From the NCBI RefSeq assembly GCF_000715075.1, contig NC_134095.1, positions 54,184,419-54,248,418 of the forward strand: DNA of 64,000 nucleotides. The letters run 5' to 3'. Of this stretch, positions 36,430 to 46,281 are shown piece after piece (positions within the stretch are counted from its first letter, which is position 1; the number at the start of each line of letters is the position of its first letter). The stretch comes from Nicotiana tabacum (lineage: Eukaryota; Streptophyta; Magnoliopsida; Solanales; Solanaceae). The notes under the pieces are model-generated. The model was not told the DNA's origin. It ran no database searches and worked only from the letters and a program-made list of their open reading frames with translations. The translations under genes were made by a program, and so were the position numbers.

Positions 36430-38496
36430 ATGACTGGCCCGGAATCTGATACGAGTATTGTTGACCCATCGAAAGAAGTAGAAGAAATGGACGTTCATGT
36501 AATGAGGGAGGAAATGTATAAGTTGAAATAACAGATGGCTGAAATGTACCAAGCCTGGGCGAAGGGGCATCCACCGCCAGTTTATCCCGCTAACCCCACT
36601 TATATCCCACTATTGGCTCTGCCTCAGGAGCCACCCACTGTGAATTCATCTCCAGCATTTCCACTCTACGAACAATGCCAAGGCACCACTTCTCAAACAT
36701 CACAGGCTCCTCCATCCAAACAAGTCTCATACCCTCATCTACCAATCATATCCCCCTGAGCCTACCTTCAAAGTAACAGAACCCTACTCTTATACCCTTC
36801 ATCTTGATCTCACGGCAGGCACCGAGAAGCCGCCCAAAAACCCTGAGCAGGAGGAGATGATCAGAAAGGTCAAAAGCCTGGAGCAATCATTCCGAGACAT
36901 GAGGGGGTTAGGGGGCCAAGTAAGTGTGGCCTATAAAGATTTATGTCTGTTCCCAGATGTTCATTTACAGGCCGGGTTCAAGATGCCTAAGTTTGATTTG
37001 TACGACGGGCACGGCGACCCAGTAGCATATTTAAGGGGATTCTGTAGCAAGATGAGAGGAGCAGGAGGGAGAGATGAATTTCTGATGGCATATTTCAGCC
37101 TAAGTTTGAGCGGATCGGCATTGGAATGGTACACTAGACAACACCATAGCAGGTGGTACACCTGGGATGACTTGGCCCAAGCCTTCGCCTATCAATTTCA
37201 ATACAATCTTGAAATCATCCCAGATCGACTGTCATTGACAAAGATCGAGAAGAAGCCCGGTGAGAGCTTTTGAGAATATGGGTTCCATTGGAGAGAGCAA
37301 GCGGCGAGGGTTGACCCCCGATGAAAAAGAGTGAAATGGTTGATTATTTCTTGCAGGCTTTGGAGCCCACCTATTTTGGTCATTTGGTGTCAGCAGTGGG
37401 CAAGTCCTTTAATGAAGTCGTGAAAATGGGAGGCATGGTTGAGGAGGGACTCAAATCCAATAAGATCATGAGCTATTCAGCAATCAAAGCAACTACCCAA
37501 GCCATTCAAAACGACACCGGGGGTGTGCTTGGGAAGAAGAAAGAAGAGGTTGCAACTGTCGAATCCGGAGTATGGTCCAGGTCTAGATGCCCTTCACCCT
37601 ATTACAACCAACCCAGACCCCACCACCCAAATTACCCATATACCCCATATGGCTCTCCTCAACACTATTATCCACCACCAGAGCCACACTTTTCCGTCCA
37701 TCATGCCCAAACTTATACCCAGCCTCCGGCTCGCGCGCAATAGCGTGCGCCGGCTACCCATAATACATATCCACACCCGAGGGCTTATAGGCCAGGATCC
37801 GACTTCCGCCCAAACTAGGCTTTCAGAAACGAGAGAATGCAGAAACAGAAAACATTCACTCCGCTGGGAGAATCCTATACCACTCTTTTCCACAAACTGA
37901 GACAGGTAGGCATGTTGAACCCAGTTGAAGCCAAAATGCCAAATCCCTTTCCTAGAAATCTGGACCATTCAGTGAGCTGTGAGTATTGTTCAGGGGCTCC
38001 CGGACATGATACTGAGAAATGTTGGAAATTGAAAACTGTTGTGCAAGAGCTTATTGACACAAACAGGATTGAGGTTCAGGCCCCGGAGACACCCAATATC
38101 AACCAGAACCCGTTGCCAGCGCATCATGAGGCCAACATGATTGAATTGATACATAAGGGAGCAGAGTTTAAGAAGCCCTCGCAGGCAGGCATGACGATCC
38201 GTTCTAGTGAAGCCAAAGTGAATGAAAAGTCAGCTAGTGTGAAACCATCGGTTCAGTTGAAAAGAATAGACTACAAGCCAGTTGTGGTGATGGGGAAAGG
38301 ATCTTCCGTTGTTGTGAAGAAACTAGAGCCGATTAAGGTAGTGGTTCGGGGAGTATCAAGCACACCTGCGGTAGTCGTGAAGGGGGCTCACATAGAACTA
38401 GTTGTCATAAAGCCAGTAACCCAGTTACCAGTGATTGACAGTAAAGTCGTTCTGTGGAAGTATGAACAGGTAGTTGTGACCTACAAGGGGAAGTAA
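36430..38496 (+). pseudogene. gag: gag of Tat-1 (broken)
   Basis: The ATG at 36430 begins a Pro/Gln-rich N-terminus with a TAA in place of Gln at about 36529. The frame shifts near 36755. The conserved gag core follows at 36960-37270: FKMPKFDLYDGHGDP, then a stretch ending SGSALEWYTRQ, then FAYQFQYNLEIIPDR. That is the usual plant retrotransposon gag pattern. The frame shifts again near 37300 and continues through a Pro/Tyr/His-rich segment with two TAG stops (about 37741 and 37816). A zinc-knuckle-like CEYCSGAPGHDTEKC lies at 37978-38022, with five residues between the second Cys and the His. It ends at a TAA at 38494. Gag packages element RNA in the cytoplasm; this copy could not make it whole. 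Confidence 0.88.
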
Positions 38497-38517
38497 ATCA
38501 AAGAGAAAGTTTGTGAA

Positions 38518-39787
38518 ACACAAGGTTTAACTCGCTCGGGACGTTGTTTTTCCCCCAAAGAGTTGAGAAAGGCTAGGGCTCCCAAGGAAAATCCGGCGCC
38601 AGGTAAGAAAGCTATTACGGAGGAAGAGGCAGAAAAGTTCTTGAAAAAGATGAAAGTGCAAGATTATTCTATTGTTGAGCAGCTAAGAAAAACGCCAGCC
38701 CAAATCTCGTTGCTTTCATTGCTTATCCACTCGGATGAACATCGCCGGACTCTGATGAAGATATTGAACGAAGCTCATGTCCCCGATAAAATTTCAGTGA
38801 ATCATTTAGAGAAAATCGCGAACAAAATCTTTGAGGTAAATAGAGTGACATTTTCTGATGATAAATTGCCCGTGGAGGGTACAGAAAATAATAAAGCTCT
38901 TTATTTGACCGTGAAATGTGAAGATTCGGTAGTCACTCGAGTACTAATTGATAATGGGTCCAGGGCCAATATCTGTCCTTTGTCTACATTGAACAAGTTG
39001 AAGGTTGATGATGACAGAATTCATAAGAATAGCATCTGCGTTCGGGGGTTTGATGGTGGTGGTACAGACATAGTGGGGACATCATACTTGAATTGACAAT
39101 TGGTCCGGTCGAGTTCACCATGGAGTTTCAGGTGTTAGACGTGGCGGTGTCTTATAATCTTCTGTTGGGGAGACCATGGATCCACGCTGCCAAAGCAGTG
39201 CCTTATACACTACATCAGATGGTTAAATTCGAGTGGGATAAACAAGAGATCGTAGTACATGGGGAAGACAACATGAGCATTGTAAGTGATAACATCGTAC
39301 CCTTCATAGAGACTGATGATGATAAAGGGCCGTGGGTTTACCAGGTTTTTTATACAGTCTCGGTAGAAAAGGTTTCTGAAGGGAAAAACGTCCCGGTCTC
39401 CAGAATAACAGCTGCAACTATCATGGTAGCCTCTGAAATGTTGAAAAACGGGTTTGAACCAGGCAAAGGGTTGGGTGCTGATTTGCAAGGTATTGTTCAG
39501 CCAGTTTATTTGCCCAAGAATCTGGATACCTTTGGGCTGGGGTTCAAGCCTACGGCAGCGGATGTGAGACGAGCCCGCAAGATGAAGAAAAGAGGCTGGG
39601 TTCTTCCCAAACCAATTCCACGTCTGTCCAGGTCCTTCGTCAGGCCAAGTATCGGGAAGCAATTATTGGAAAAGGTGTCGGGTCCACTGATTGTTGTGGA
39701 TAGGAACTTGGAGAAAGGGCTTGAGAAGGTATTTGTTGAGGTGAACATGGTTGAGGCCGGGGAAGGGTCGAGCAAAGCAGATATATA
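38518..39787 (+). pseudogene. aspartic protease of Tat-1 with G-patch-like tail
   Basis: The frame at 38563-39090 has the upstream helical region, then the active site VLIDNGSRANICP with catalytic Asp at 38950-38952. A one-base shift near 39090 moves it into the next frame (39093-39787), which carries YNLLLGRPWIHAA, a usual flank in Tat elements. At 39423-39515 comes ASEMLKNGFEPGKGLGADLQ, the Gly-spaced pattern of a G-patch. A G-patch after the protease is known in betaretroviruses and reported in plant Tat-type proteins. The frame ends at a TAG (39787-39789) where Gln is likely, with a second TAG at 39858. Confidence 0.85.
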
Positions 39788-39900
39788 GTATATCGGGCCA
39801 CGTGCTAATGTCAACAACTGGGAAACCACTCCTTTTCCATCTCGGAGGGAGTCGCGGTAGTGGGTTTTGTGTTCCTTTTGTTCACCTGGATTATTCCAGG

Positions 39901-40039
39901 GTATGTAATTCAGTTGCTATGTTCCGTCCGTTTGGATGAGTTAAAACCCTGTTATCTTTACATTCAATGAAATGCAATTCCTTTTCTTTCTTAGTTCCTA
40001 ATTTTGTTTCCATTTCTTTTTCTTTTCTTTTCTGTACAG
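39901..40039 (+). other. probable intron between protease and RT of Tat-1
   Basis: A donor-like CCAGG/GTATGTAATT lies at 39896-39910. A pyrimidine-rich run (40003-40033) ends in TGTACAG (40033-40039). The 139 bases between have stops in the pol frame, and coding resumes after the acceptor. Ogre elements are known to splice an intron exactly between protease and RT. One TAG (39858) would remain in the upstream exon in this copy. The exact donor is inferred; an earlier donor is possible. Confidence 0.55.
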
Positions 40040-40064
40040 ATCTTTTTATGCTGATATCGATGAC

Positions 40065-43000
40065 ATGACATGCATGAGGAATCTTCGGCCCAGTTTTAAA
40101 AGCCAATCTAACTCAGAAATAATAGTGCAAGAAATCGAGTGTGATAATGAGGTGGAATATGATGATAACGAGGCCTATGAGGAAGTTAGTAAAGAATTAA
40201 GTCACTTTGAAGAAAAACCCAAACCTAACCTAAATGATACAGAAGCAGTTAATCTAGGGGACCCAGACAATGTTCGTGAAACAAAAATAAGTGTTCATTT
40301 GGAGCCACAGCTCAAGGAAGGGATAATCAAAGCATTGTTCGAGTACAAGGATGTTTTTGCATAGTCGTATGATGATATGCCGAGTCTAAGTACCGATTTA
40401 GTGGTTCACAAATTACCCACTGACCCGGCATTCCCTCATATCAAGCAGAAGTTGAGAAAGTTCAAAACGGACATAAGTGTAAAGATCAAAGAAGAGATTA
40501 CCAAGCAGTTCGATGCGAAAGTCATTCAGGTTACACGGTATCTCACCTGGTTATCTAATGTTGTGCCTGTGCCAAAGAAAGATGGCAACACCAGGGTGTG
40601 TGTCGATTACCGGGATCTTAACAAGGCAAGTCCAAAAGACAATTTTCCGCTGCCGAACATCCACATATTGATTGATAATTGTGCCAAACATGTGATTGGT
40701 TCTTTTGTGAATTGTTACGCGGGTTATCATCAGATTTTAATGGACAAGGAAGATGCAGAAAAGACGGCATTCATCACGCCATGGGGAACATACTGTTATC
40801 GGGTCATGCCGTTTGGTTTGAAAAATGCTCGGGCAACTTATATGACAACAATAACAACAATATTCCATGATATGATACACAAGGAAATTGAGGTGTATGT
40901 GGACGATGTGATTGTAAAGTCTAGACAGCAATCTGACCATGTCAGGGATCTGAGAAAGTTCTTCCAAAGGCTTCGCAGGTACAATCTCAAGCTTAATCCT
41001 GCAAAGTGCGCGTTCGGGGTGCCGTCTACAAAGTTGTTGGGATTCATAGTCAGCCGTCGGGGTATTGAACTGGATCCATCAAAAATCAAGGCCATCCATG
41101 AATTGCCACCTCCGAGGAACAAGACCAAGGTGATGAGTTTGCTGGGGAGATTGAATTATATCAGCAGGTTCATCGCCCAGCTCACGACAACTTGTGAGCC
41201 TATCTTTAAGCTGTTAAAGAAAGACGTTGCGGTCAAATGGACAAACGAATGCCAGGAGGCGTTTGATAAGATAAAGGGGTATTTGTCAAATCCACCCGTG
41301 TTGGTTCCGCCAGAACCAGGGCGACCTTTGATTCTATATTTAACGGTATTGGACAATTCGTTCGGCTGTGTATTGGGTCAACACGATATCACTGGAAGGA
41401 AGGAGCAGGACATCTATTACCTCAGCAAGAAGTTCACGCCCTACGAGGTTAAGTATACTCATTTTGAAAGGACATGTTGCGCCCTAACTTGGGTGGCACA
41501 GAAGCTGAAACATTATTTGTCATCTTATACTACTTACCTCATATCTCGTTTGGACCAGTTAAAGTATATCTTTCAGAAGCCTATGCCCACAGGGAGGTTT
41601 GCAAAGTGGCAGATCCTGGTCACAGAGTTTGACATTGTCTACGTGACTCGGACTGCGATGAAAACACAGGCCTTGGCGGACCATCTGGCCAAGAATCCGG
41701 TTGATGAAAATTATGAACCTTTGAAGACTTATTTCCCTATTGAAGAGGTGATGCATGTTGAAGAACTGGAACAAGTTGAGAAGCCAGGATGGAAACTTTT
41801 CTTTGATGGGGCCGCAAACATGAAAGGCGTGGGAATAGGAGCGGTGCTTATTTCTGAAACTGGGCGATATTACCCTGTTACAGCTCAACTTCATTTTTAT
41901 TGTACGAACAACATGGCAGAATATGAGGCATGTATCTTGGGGTTGAGATTAGCTGTAGATATGGGTGTCCAGGAAGTCTTGGTCATGGGTGACTCGGACC
42001 TACTGGTACACCAAATTCAAGGAAAATGGGAAACACGGGACTTAAAGCTTATACCGTACCGACAATGTTTGCATGAGCTTTGTCAACGGTTTCAGTCAAT
42101 AGAATTCAAGCACATTCCAAGGATTCATAATGAAGTGGCCAATGCGTTGGCTACTCTGGCATCGATGTTACACCATCCGGATAAGGCTTACGTGGACCCT
42201 TTGCAGATTCAGGTCTGCGATCAGCATGCTTATTGCAATGTAATGGAAGAGGAAGTTGACGGTGAGTCGTGGTTTCATGACATCAAGGAATATATCAGGA
42301 TGGGTGTGTATCCAATACAGGCCACCGGTGATCAGAAAAGAACGATTCGACGGTTGGCAAGCGGGTTCTTCCTTAGTGGAGGAGTGTTATATAAAAGAAC
42401 TCCAGACCTCGGGTTGCTGAGGTGCATGGATGCGAGGCAGGCTACATCTATCATGACTGAGGTACATTCGGGAGTCTGTGGACCACATATGAGCGGATAT
42501 GTTTTGGCAAAGAAGATCATACGGGCAGGTTGCTATTGGCTTACTATGGAGCGAGATTATATCAGTTTCATACGTAAGTGTCATCAGTGCCAAGTGCATG
42601 GAGACTTGATTCATTCTCCGCCATCAGAACTACATACGATGTCCGCACCATGGCCTTTTATTGCCTGGGGCATGGATGTTATTGGGCCAATTGATCCAGC
42701 AGCGTCAAATGGGCACAGGTTTATTCTGGTAGCTATAGATTATTTTACCAAATGGGTGGAAGCCAAGACGTTCAAGTCTGTGACCAAGAAAGTTGTGGTG
42801 GATTTTGTGCATTCGAACATTATTTGTCGGTTTGGGATACCGAAGGTGATTATCACAGACAATGGGGCTAATCTTAATAGTCATCTGATGAAGGAGACAT
42901 GTGAGTAGTTCAAGATTACTCATCATCATTCTACTCCATACCGCCCTAAGTCAAATGGTGCGGTTGAGGCAGCCAATAAGAATATAAAGAAAATACTCCG

Positions 43001-43517
43001 GAAAATGGTGGAAGGATCTAGACAGTGGCATGAAAAGCTGCCTTTTGCATTATTGGGATACCGCACCACTGTTCGTACCTCGGTGGGGGCAACTCCTTAC
43101 TCTTTGGTGTATGGCACGGAAGCAGTGATACCCGCAGAAGTGGAAATACCGTCTCTCCGAATCATAGTAGAGGCTGAGATCGATGATGATGAATGGGTGA
43201 AAAGCCGCCTTGAGCAGTTGAGTTTGATTGACGAGAAGAGATTGGCATCAGTGTGTCATGATCAACTGTACCAACAAATAATGGCAAGAGCGTACAACAA
43301 GAAGGTGCGTCCGAAGAAGTTTGAAGTCGGACAGTTAGTGTTGAGACATATTTTGCCTCATTGGGCAGAAGCAAAAGGAAAGTTTGCTCCAAATTGGCAG
43401 GGACCATTTGTCGTAACCAGAGTGTTGTCTAATGGTGCACTATATTTGACAGACATAGAAGGAAAATGTGTAGAAATGGCCATCAATTCCGATGCGGTCA
43501 AGAGATACTATGTATGA
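40065..43517 (+). pseudogene. pol: pol of Tat-1: RT, RNase H, second RNase H, integrase
   Basis: One frame runs the whole length with two stops: TAG at 40362 (Trp expected) and TAG at 42906 (Gln expected). Counting from the ATG at 40377: RT has CVDYRDLN at about residue 75 and YVDD at 174-177. Residue 112, normally the motif-A Asp, is Asn (SFVNCYAGYHQI). The usual RNase H follows at about 320-450. A second, archaeal-type RNase H has Asp 477 (FFDGA), Glu 515 and Asp 539 (GDSD), but the fourth acidic residue is Asn 589 (NEVANALA). Integrase has the His-His-Cys-Cys site (to CHQC), Asp 767, Asp 828 and Glu 864, a D-35-E spacing. There is no chromodomain. It copies element RNA and inserts the DNA; this copy should be catalytically dead. 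Confidence 0.93.
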
Positions 43518-43689
43518 TTTCTTTATTTTGATTGTACTTGTTTGTATTTGGCATACTTTAAAGATTGAAATGACGAAGGCGTTTTGTTCTGCTATCTAAA
43601 CACTTCTACCCCTTGTCATCCCTTTGAGCCTTACTTATTTTCTTTCATATCCCTCTTTCGGAACCAATGTCACCATTAAGAAATGTGAG

Positions 43690-43795
43690 TGCGGAAGAAA
43701 AGAAAATGAAAAGAAAAAAAAAGAAAAGTGAAAAGAAGAAAAAAAAGAAAATGAAGAAAAGAAAGGAAAAGAAAAACGGAAAAGAAAAAACAACA
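43690..43795 (+). repeat. polypurine (A/G) tract
   Basis: About 100 bases almost purely A and G lie just upstream of module copy 3. It mirrors the tract beside copy 2. Confidence 0.85.
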
Positions 43796-43809
43796 ACAAT
43801 GTAGTCTCT

Positions 43810-43876
43810 ATGACGTGAACTACGTTTGACTTGATCCAGAAAGGGTACGTAGGCAGCCTCTCTGAGGTTCAGTCAT
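43810..43876 (+). other. three-helix module, copy 3
   Basis: Outer helix CTACGT (43820-43825) with ACGTAG (43847-43852), six perfect pairs. Inner helix ATCC (43834-43837) with GGGT (43843-43846), including one G-T. Third helix CCTC (43857-43860) with GAGG (43864-43867), extendable by AG/TT. ATGAC (43810-43814) and GTCAT (43872-43876) could close the whole module as a three-way junction. Confidence 0.7.
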
Positions 43877-44146
43877 ACCAAAATAAAATTCAAAAGTCCC
43901 CAAGCAAGAAACTGGGGCAGAAGTCGTGGTGGTTGTAAGAAATCTGATTTCGAAAGTTGTAATTTTAACCCATTTTGAAATTATTTTGAGCCTTTCATAC
44001 CCTTTCTTTCTAGCCCCGTCCAAAGCCCACATTACGGTCCAAAGAAAGACCTTCTGATCAGTCTCTGAGAAATGCCAAGTCAAGCAGGTAAAGGTAATTC
44101 ATGTCTGGGGCAACACTCTGGTTCAAGCAAGAAAAGCAAAAAGATA

Positions 44147-44336
44147 AATGAGAGAGTCTTATTGGTGAAAACCTGCACAGGCACCGTAAGACGACGAGAG
44201 TTGAGAGAAAGAATAAAATGAGAGAGTCTTATTGGTGAAAACCCTCGCGGGCACTTTGAGGCGAAAGTGAGTTGAAAAATGATTAATGAAGAAAGGTCTG
44301 TTGGTGGAAAATTGTTTCGAGGCACCACAGGATGAA
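44147..44336. repeat. tandem repeat, 3 units of about 70 bp
   Basis: Units start near 44147, 44217 and 44284 with aatgagagagtcttattggt or a close variant, followed by gaaaac and a gcacc/gcact word. Each of the first two holds a small inverted repeat (CCTGCACAGG; CCCTCGCGGG). Confidence 0.8.
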
Positions 44337-45079
44337 CAGGGCTAAGGTTTGGATAAAGTAATCAAGTGATGGAAATTCTGGGGCAACAAAGGGTGGCGAC
44401 CAAGAGTTGGTTAGTTGGACAGATTGGGCCGATTAGTCCGAAATGCATGTCATGACGATTGGTATCGGTTGTTCCGGTCAGATAAGTTTCTTTCCCTTTT
44501 TCTTTTTAACAGTCATCCAGTTTTGGATTCTTCTTATCCTTAACTCGTAAACTCATTGCATTTCATTTTCTTTAGGGGTTTTATCTGTCTAAAATGTTTC
44601 AATGTCAGTTTTGTTCAAAGCAAGTGGAAAAGGATTGCAAAACTCACTACCAGATTCCGAAAAATGTAAAGCGTGATGTGGTCAGAGCATGTCAAAAACA
44701 ATGTGATGAAAGGTGGAATACAGGGAATCACCGGAAATATCATCGGTGGAATGATTGGAAAATGTCGTGGGAAGTGCAAAGGTTCAGAAAAAGGGTCAGA
44801 GGTGTGAAACAACAACATGGGTGCAGAACACTCGGTTTGTCAGAGTCAGGGGTTCGAAGATCAGTCAGAAAGTCAAAGAGGTTCAGGGCCAGTTCGGGAA
44901 GCCAGTCGGAACAAAACAATGCAGCAGAAAGATCTCCAGCAAGAATGCCACTAACTAACCACCATTTTTGAACTTTCAAATTTTCTTTGATTAAAACAGG
45001 TGTAGAAAAAGTTCGTTTGTTTCAGAGGAACTCTCTGTGGAGAAAGGCAATCACCAAAAAGGTTTACTTTTTAATTTTC

Positions 45080-45505
45080 AGGACCCTCCTGGAAAATGGG
45101 ACCTAGTTTAAAGTTCAGAAATAGCATAATCTAGCATAAATGTATCCCAAAAGAATATAAGTTAGCTCGGAAGTCGGCATGTTCAAGAAAGGATTCAATT
45201 AGGAGTTTTCAGGACCCTCTTGAATAATGGGACTTAACTTTAAGATTTCAATTAGATAACCACATTTAGCGTAAACTCTGTTGTAGGGTAGTGTAATTCA
45301 GACATGGAAGTTGTCAGCCTTAAGATAAAATTTGACCTTTGATTTTCAGGACCCTCCTGGATAATGGGGAGTAGTTTAAAGATCCTCTTAGATAGCAAGA
45401 TTTAGCAGAAGTCACACCTGTAGAAGATATAACTTAGATTTTAATCTGTCGTTTAGTGAGTTGTCAGGACCCCCCTGAATAATGGGACCTAGCTTTCAAA
45501 TCCTT
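45080..45505. repeat. interspersed repeat, 4 units (CAGGACCCTCCTG hairpins)
   Basis: Units with tcaggaccctcctggataat or a variant start near 45080, 45211, 45349 and 45466, spaced 117-138 bp. Each contains CAGGA-CCC-TCCTG or a near form, a self-complementary word. Confidence 0.85.
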
Positions 45506-45544
45506 AGTAATGCTTGGTAATATGGTTTAGTTTTACAATCACAT

Positions 45545-45570
45545 CTGCCCCAGCCACCAAACTGGGGCAG
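45545..45570. other. perfect 9-bp hairpin in Tat-1 3' region
   Basis: CTGCCCCAG (45545-45553) and CTGGGGCAG (45562-45570) are exact reverse complements with an 8-base loop. The right arm recurs elsewhere in the 3' region. It sits at the border between the two hairpin arrays. Confidence 0.85.
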
Positions 45571-45598
45571 AAAATTTTCTTTGTTTTGTCTATTTGAA

Positions 45599-45833
45599 GT
45601 CAGGAGCCCGCCTGGAGAGCAGGGAGCACTCTCAAGTTAGAAGTCAGGAGCCCGCCTGGATAACAGAGGAATGCATTCAAGTTCAAGTTCAGCAGTCAGG
45701 AGCCCCCTGGATAACAGAGGAATACATTCAATTTCAAGATTCAGAAGTCAGGAGTCCGCCTGGAGAACAGAGACATACAGTTCAAGTTTCAGTAATCGGG
45801 AGTCCACCCGTACAACAAGGGAATATATTCAAG
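45599..45833. repeat. tandem repeat, 5 units of 44-52 bp
   Basis: Units start at 45599, 45643, 45695, 45747 and 45795 with gtcaggagcccgcctgga or a close variant. CAGG and CCTG pair in the first four units; in the fifth both arms changed (CGGG and CCCG) and still pair. The unit is related to that of the array at 45080-45505. Confidence 0.88.
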
Positions 45834-46100
45834 TTCAACAATTTGAAGAAAGGAACAACACCTCAGTTTGTAGTTTGCAATGGCAACAAGGGATTTTACC
45901 AAGAAAACACAAGACAACAAGGCAACGAGGAAGTACAACAACAAGTTTGAAGAATTTAGATAGGATTTGGTAATTAATAGGTCATAGTTTACTTTAGCTT
46001 CTTTTATTTTGCCATGGTGTAATAAGGAAGGTCAGCAAGCAGTAGCAGCAGCAATCGCAGTGAAATCACAGTTCCTGGTAGTCCCAGCTACCAGACACTC

Positions 46101-46169
46101 CCGAACTACACTGACCTGATTCCTGTTTAGCCCAGGATATGTAGGCAACCTCTGAAGCAGGGTGCGGTC
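46101..46169 (+). other. three-helix module, copy 4
   Basis: Outer helix CTACA (46106-46110) with TGTAG (46140-46144). Inner helix TCCTG (46121-46125) with CAGGA (46133-46137), loop of 7. Third helix CCT (46149-46151) with AGG (46159-46161). The outer helix has an A-T pair where copies 2 and 3 have G-C. It lies about 110 bases before the 3' LTR. Confidence 0.7.
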
Positions 46170-46264
46170 AGCTCTTTCAAAAATGCTTCACGCGGAATAT
46201 TCAAACGGGCAAAAATCGCTCGTTTCCGCTCACTTGTCTTTGCGCGAAAACTCTTCGTGTTTCC

Positions 46265-46281
46265 GGGCAAAGAGGGGCAGC
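46265..46281 (+). other. polypurine tract of Tat-1
   Basis: GGGCAAAGAGGGGCAGC directly precedes the 3' LTR start TGTGAGCACG. Purine-rich tracts in this place prime plus-strand DNA synthesis. The same sequence, slightly changed, lies beside the Tat-2 LTR at 63227-63243 on the other strand. Confidence 0.8.

Larger units (their letters stand above)
43518..46281 (+). other. Tat-1 3' non-coding region
   Basis: This 2.8-kb stretch between integrase and the 3' LTR holds an A/G-rich tract (43690-43795), module copies 3 and 4, and three repeat arrays. It also has several CTGGGGCAG/CTGGGGCAA words (43912, 44105, 44378, 45562) and a perfect 9-bp hairpin at 45545-45570. Short open frames at 44594-44971 and 45594-45950 are low-complexity or repeat-derived. 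The first contains a Cys/Lys-rich start but no domain I recognise, so it is not called. Confidence 0.75.

Noticed and set aside
40377..43517. Possible integrated pararetrovirus
   Set aside because: The frame contains an integrase with zinc site and D-35-E triad plus a second RNase H and lies between LTRs, so it is a Ty3/gypsy element. No movement or coat protein is seen.
44594..44971. Cys/Lys/Arg-rich open frame in the Tat-1 3' region
   Set aside because: It is too short and biased to call. No homologous domain was recognised and it lies outside the usual coding blocks.
45599..45833. Regularly spaced short repeats that resemble a CRISPR array
   Set aside because: The repeats are contiguous diverging units without unique spacers, in a plant retrotransposon. 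It is an ordinary tandem array.
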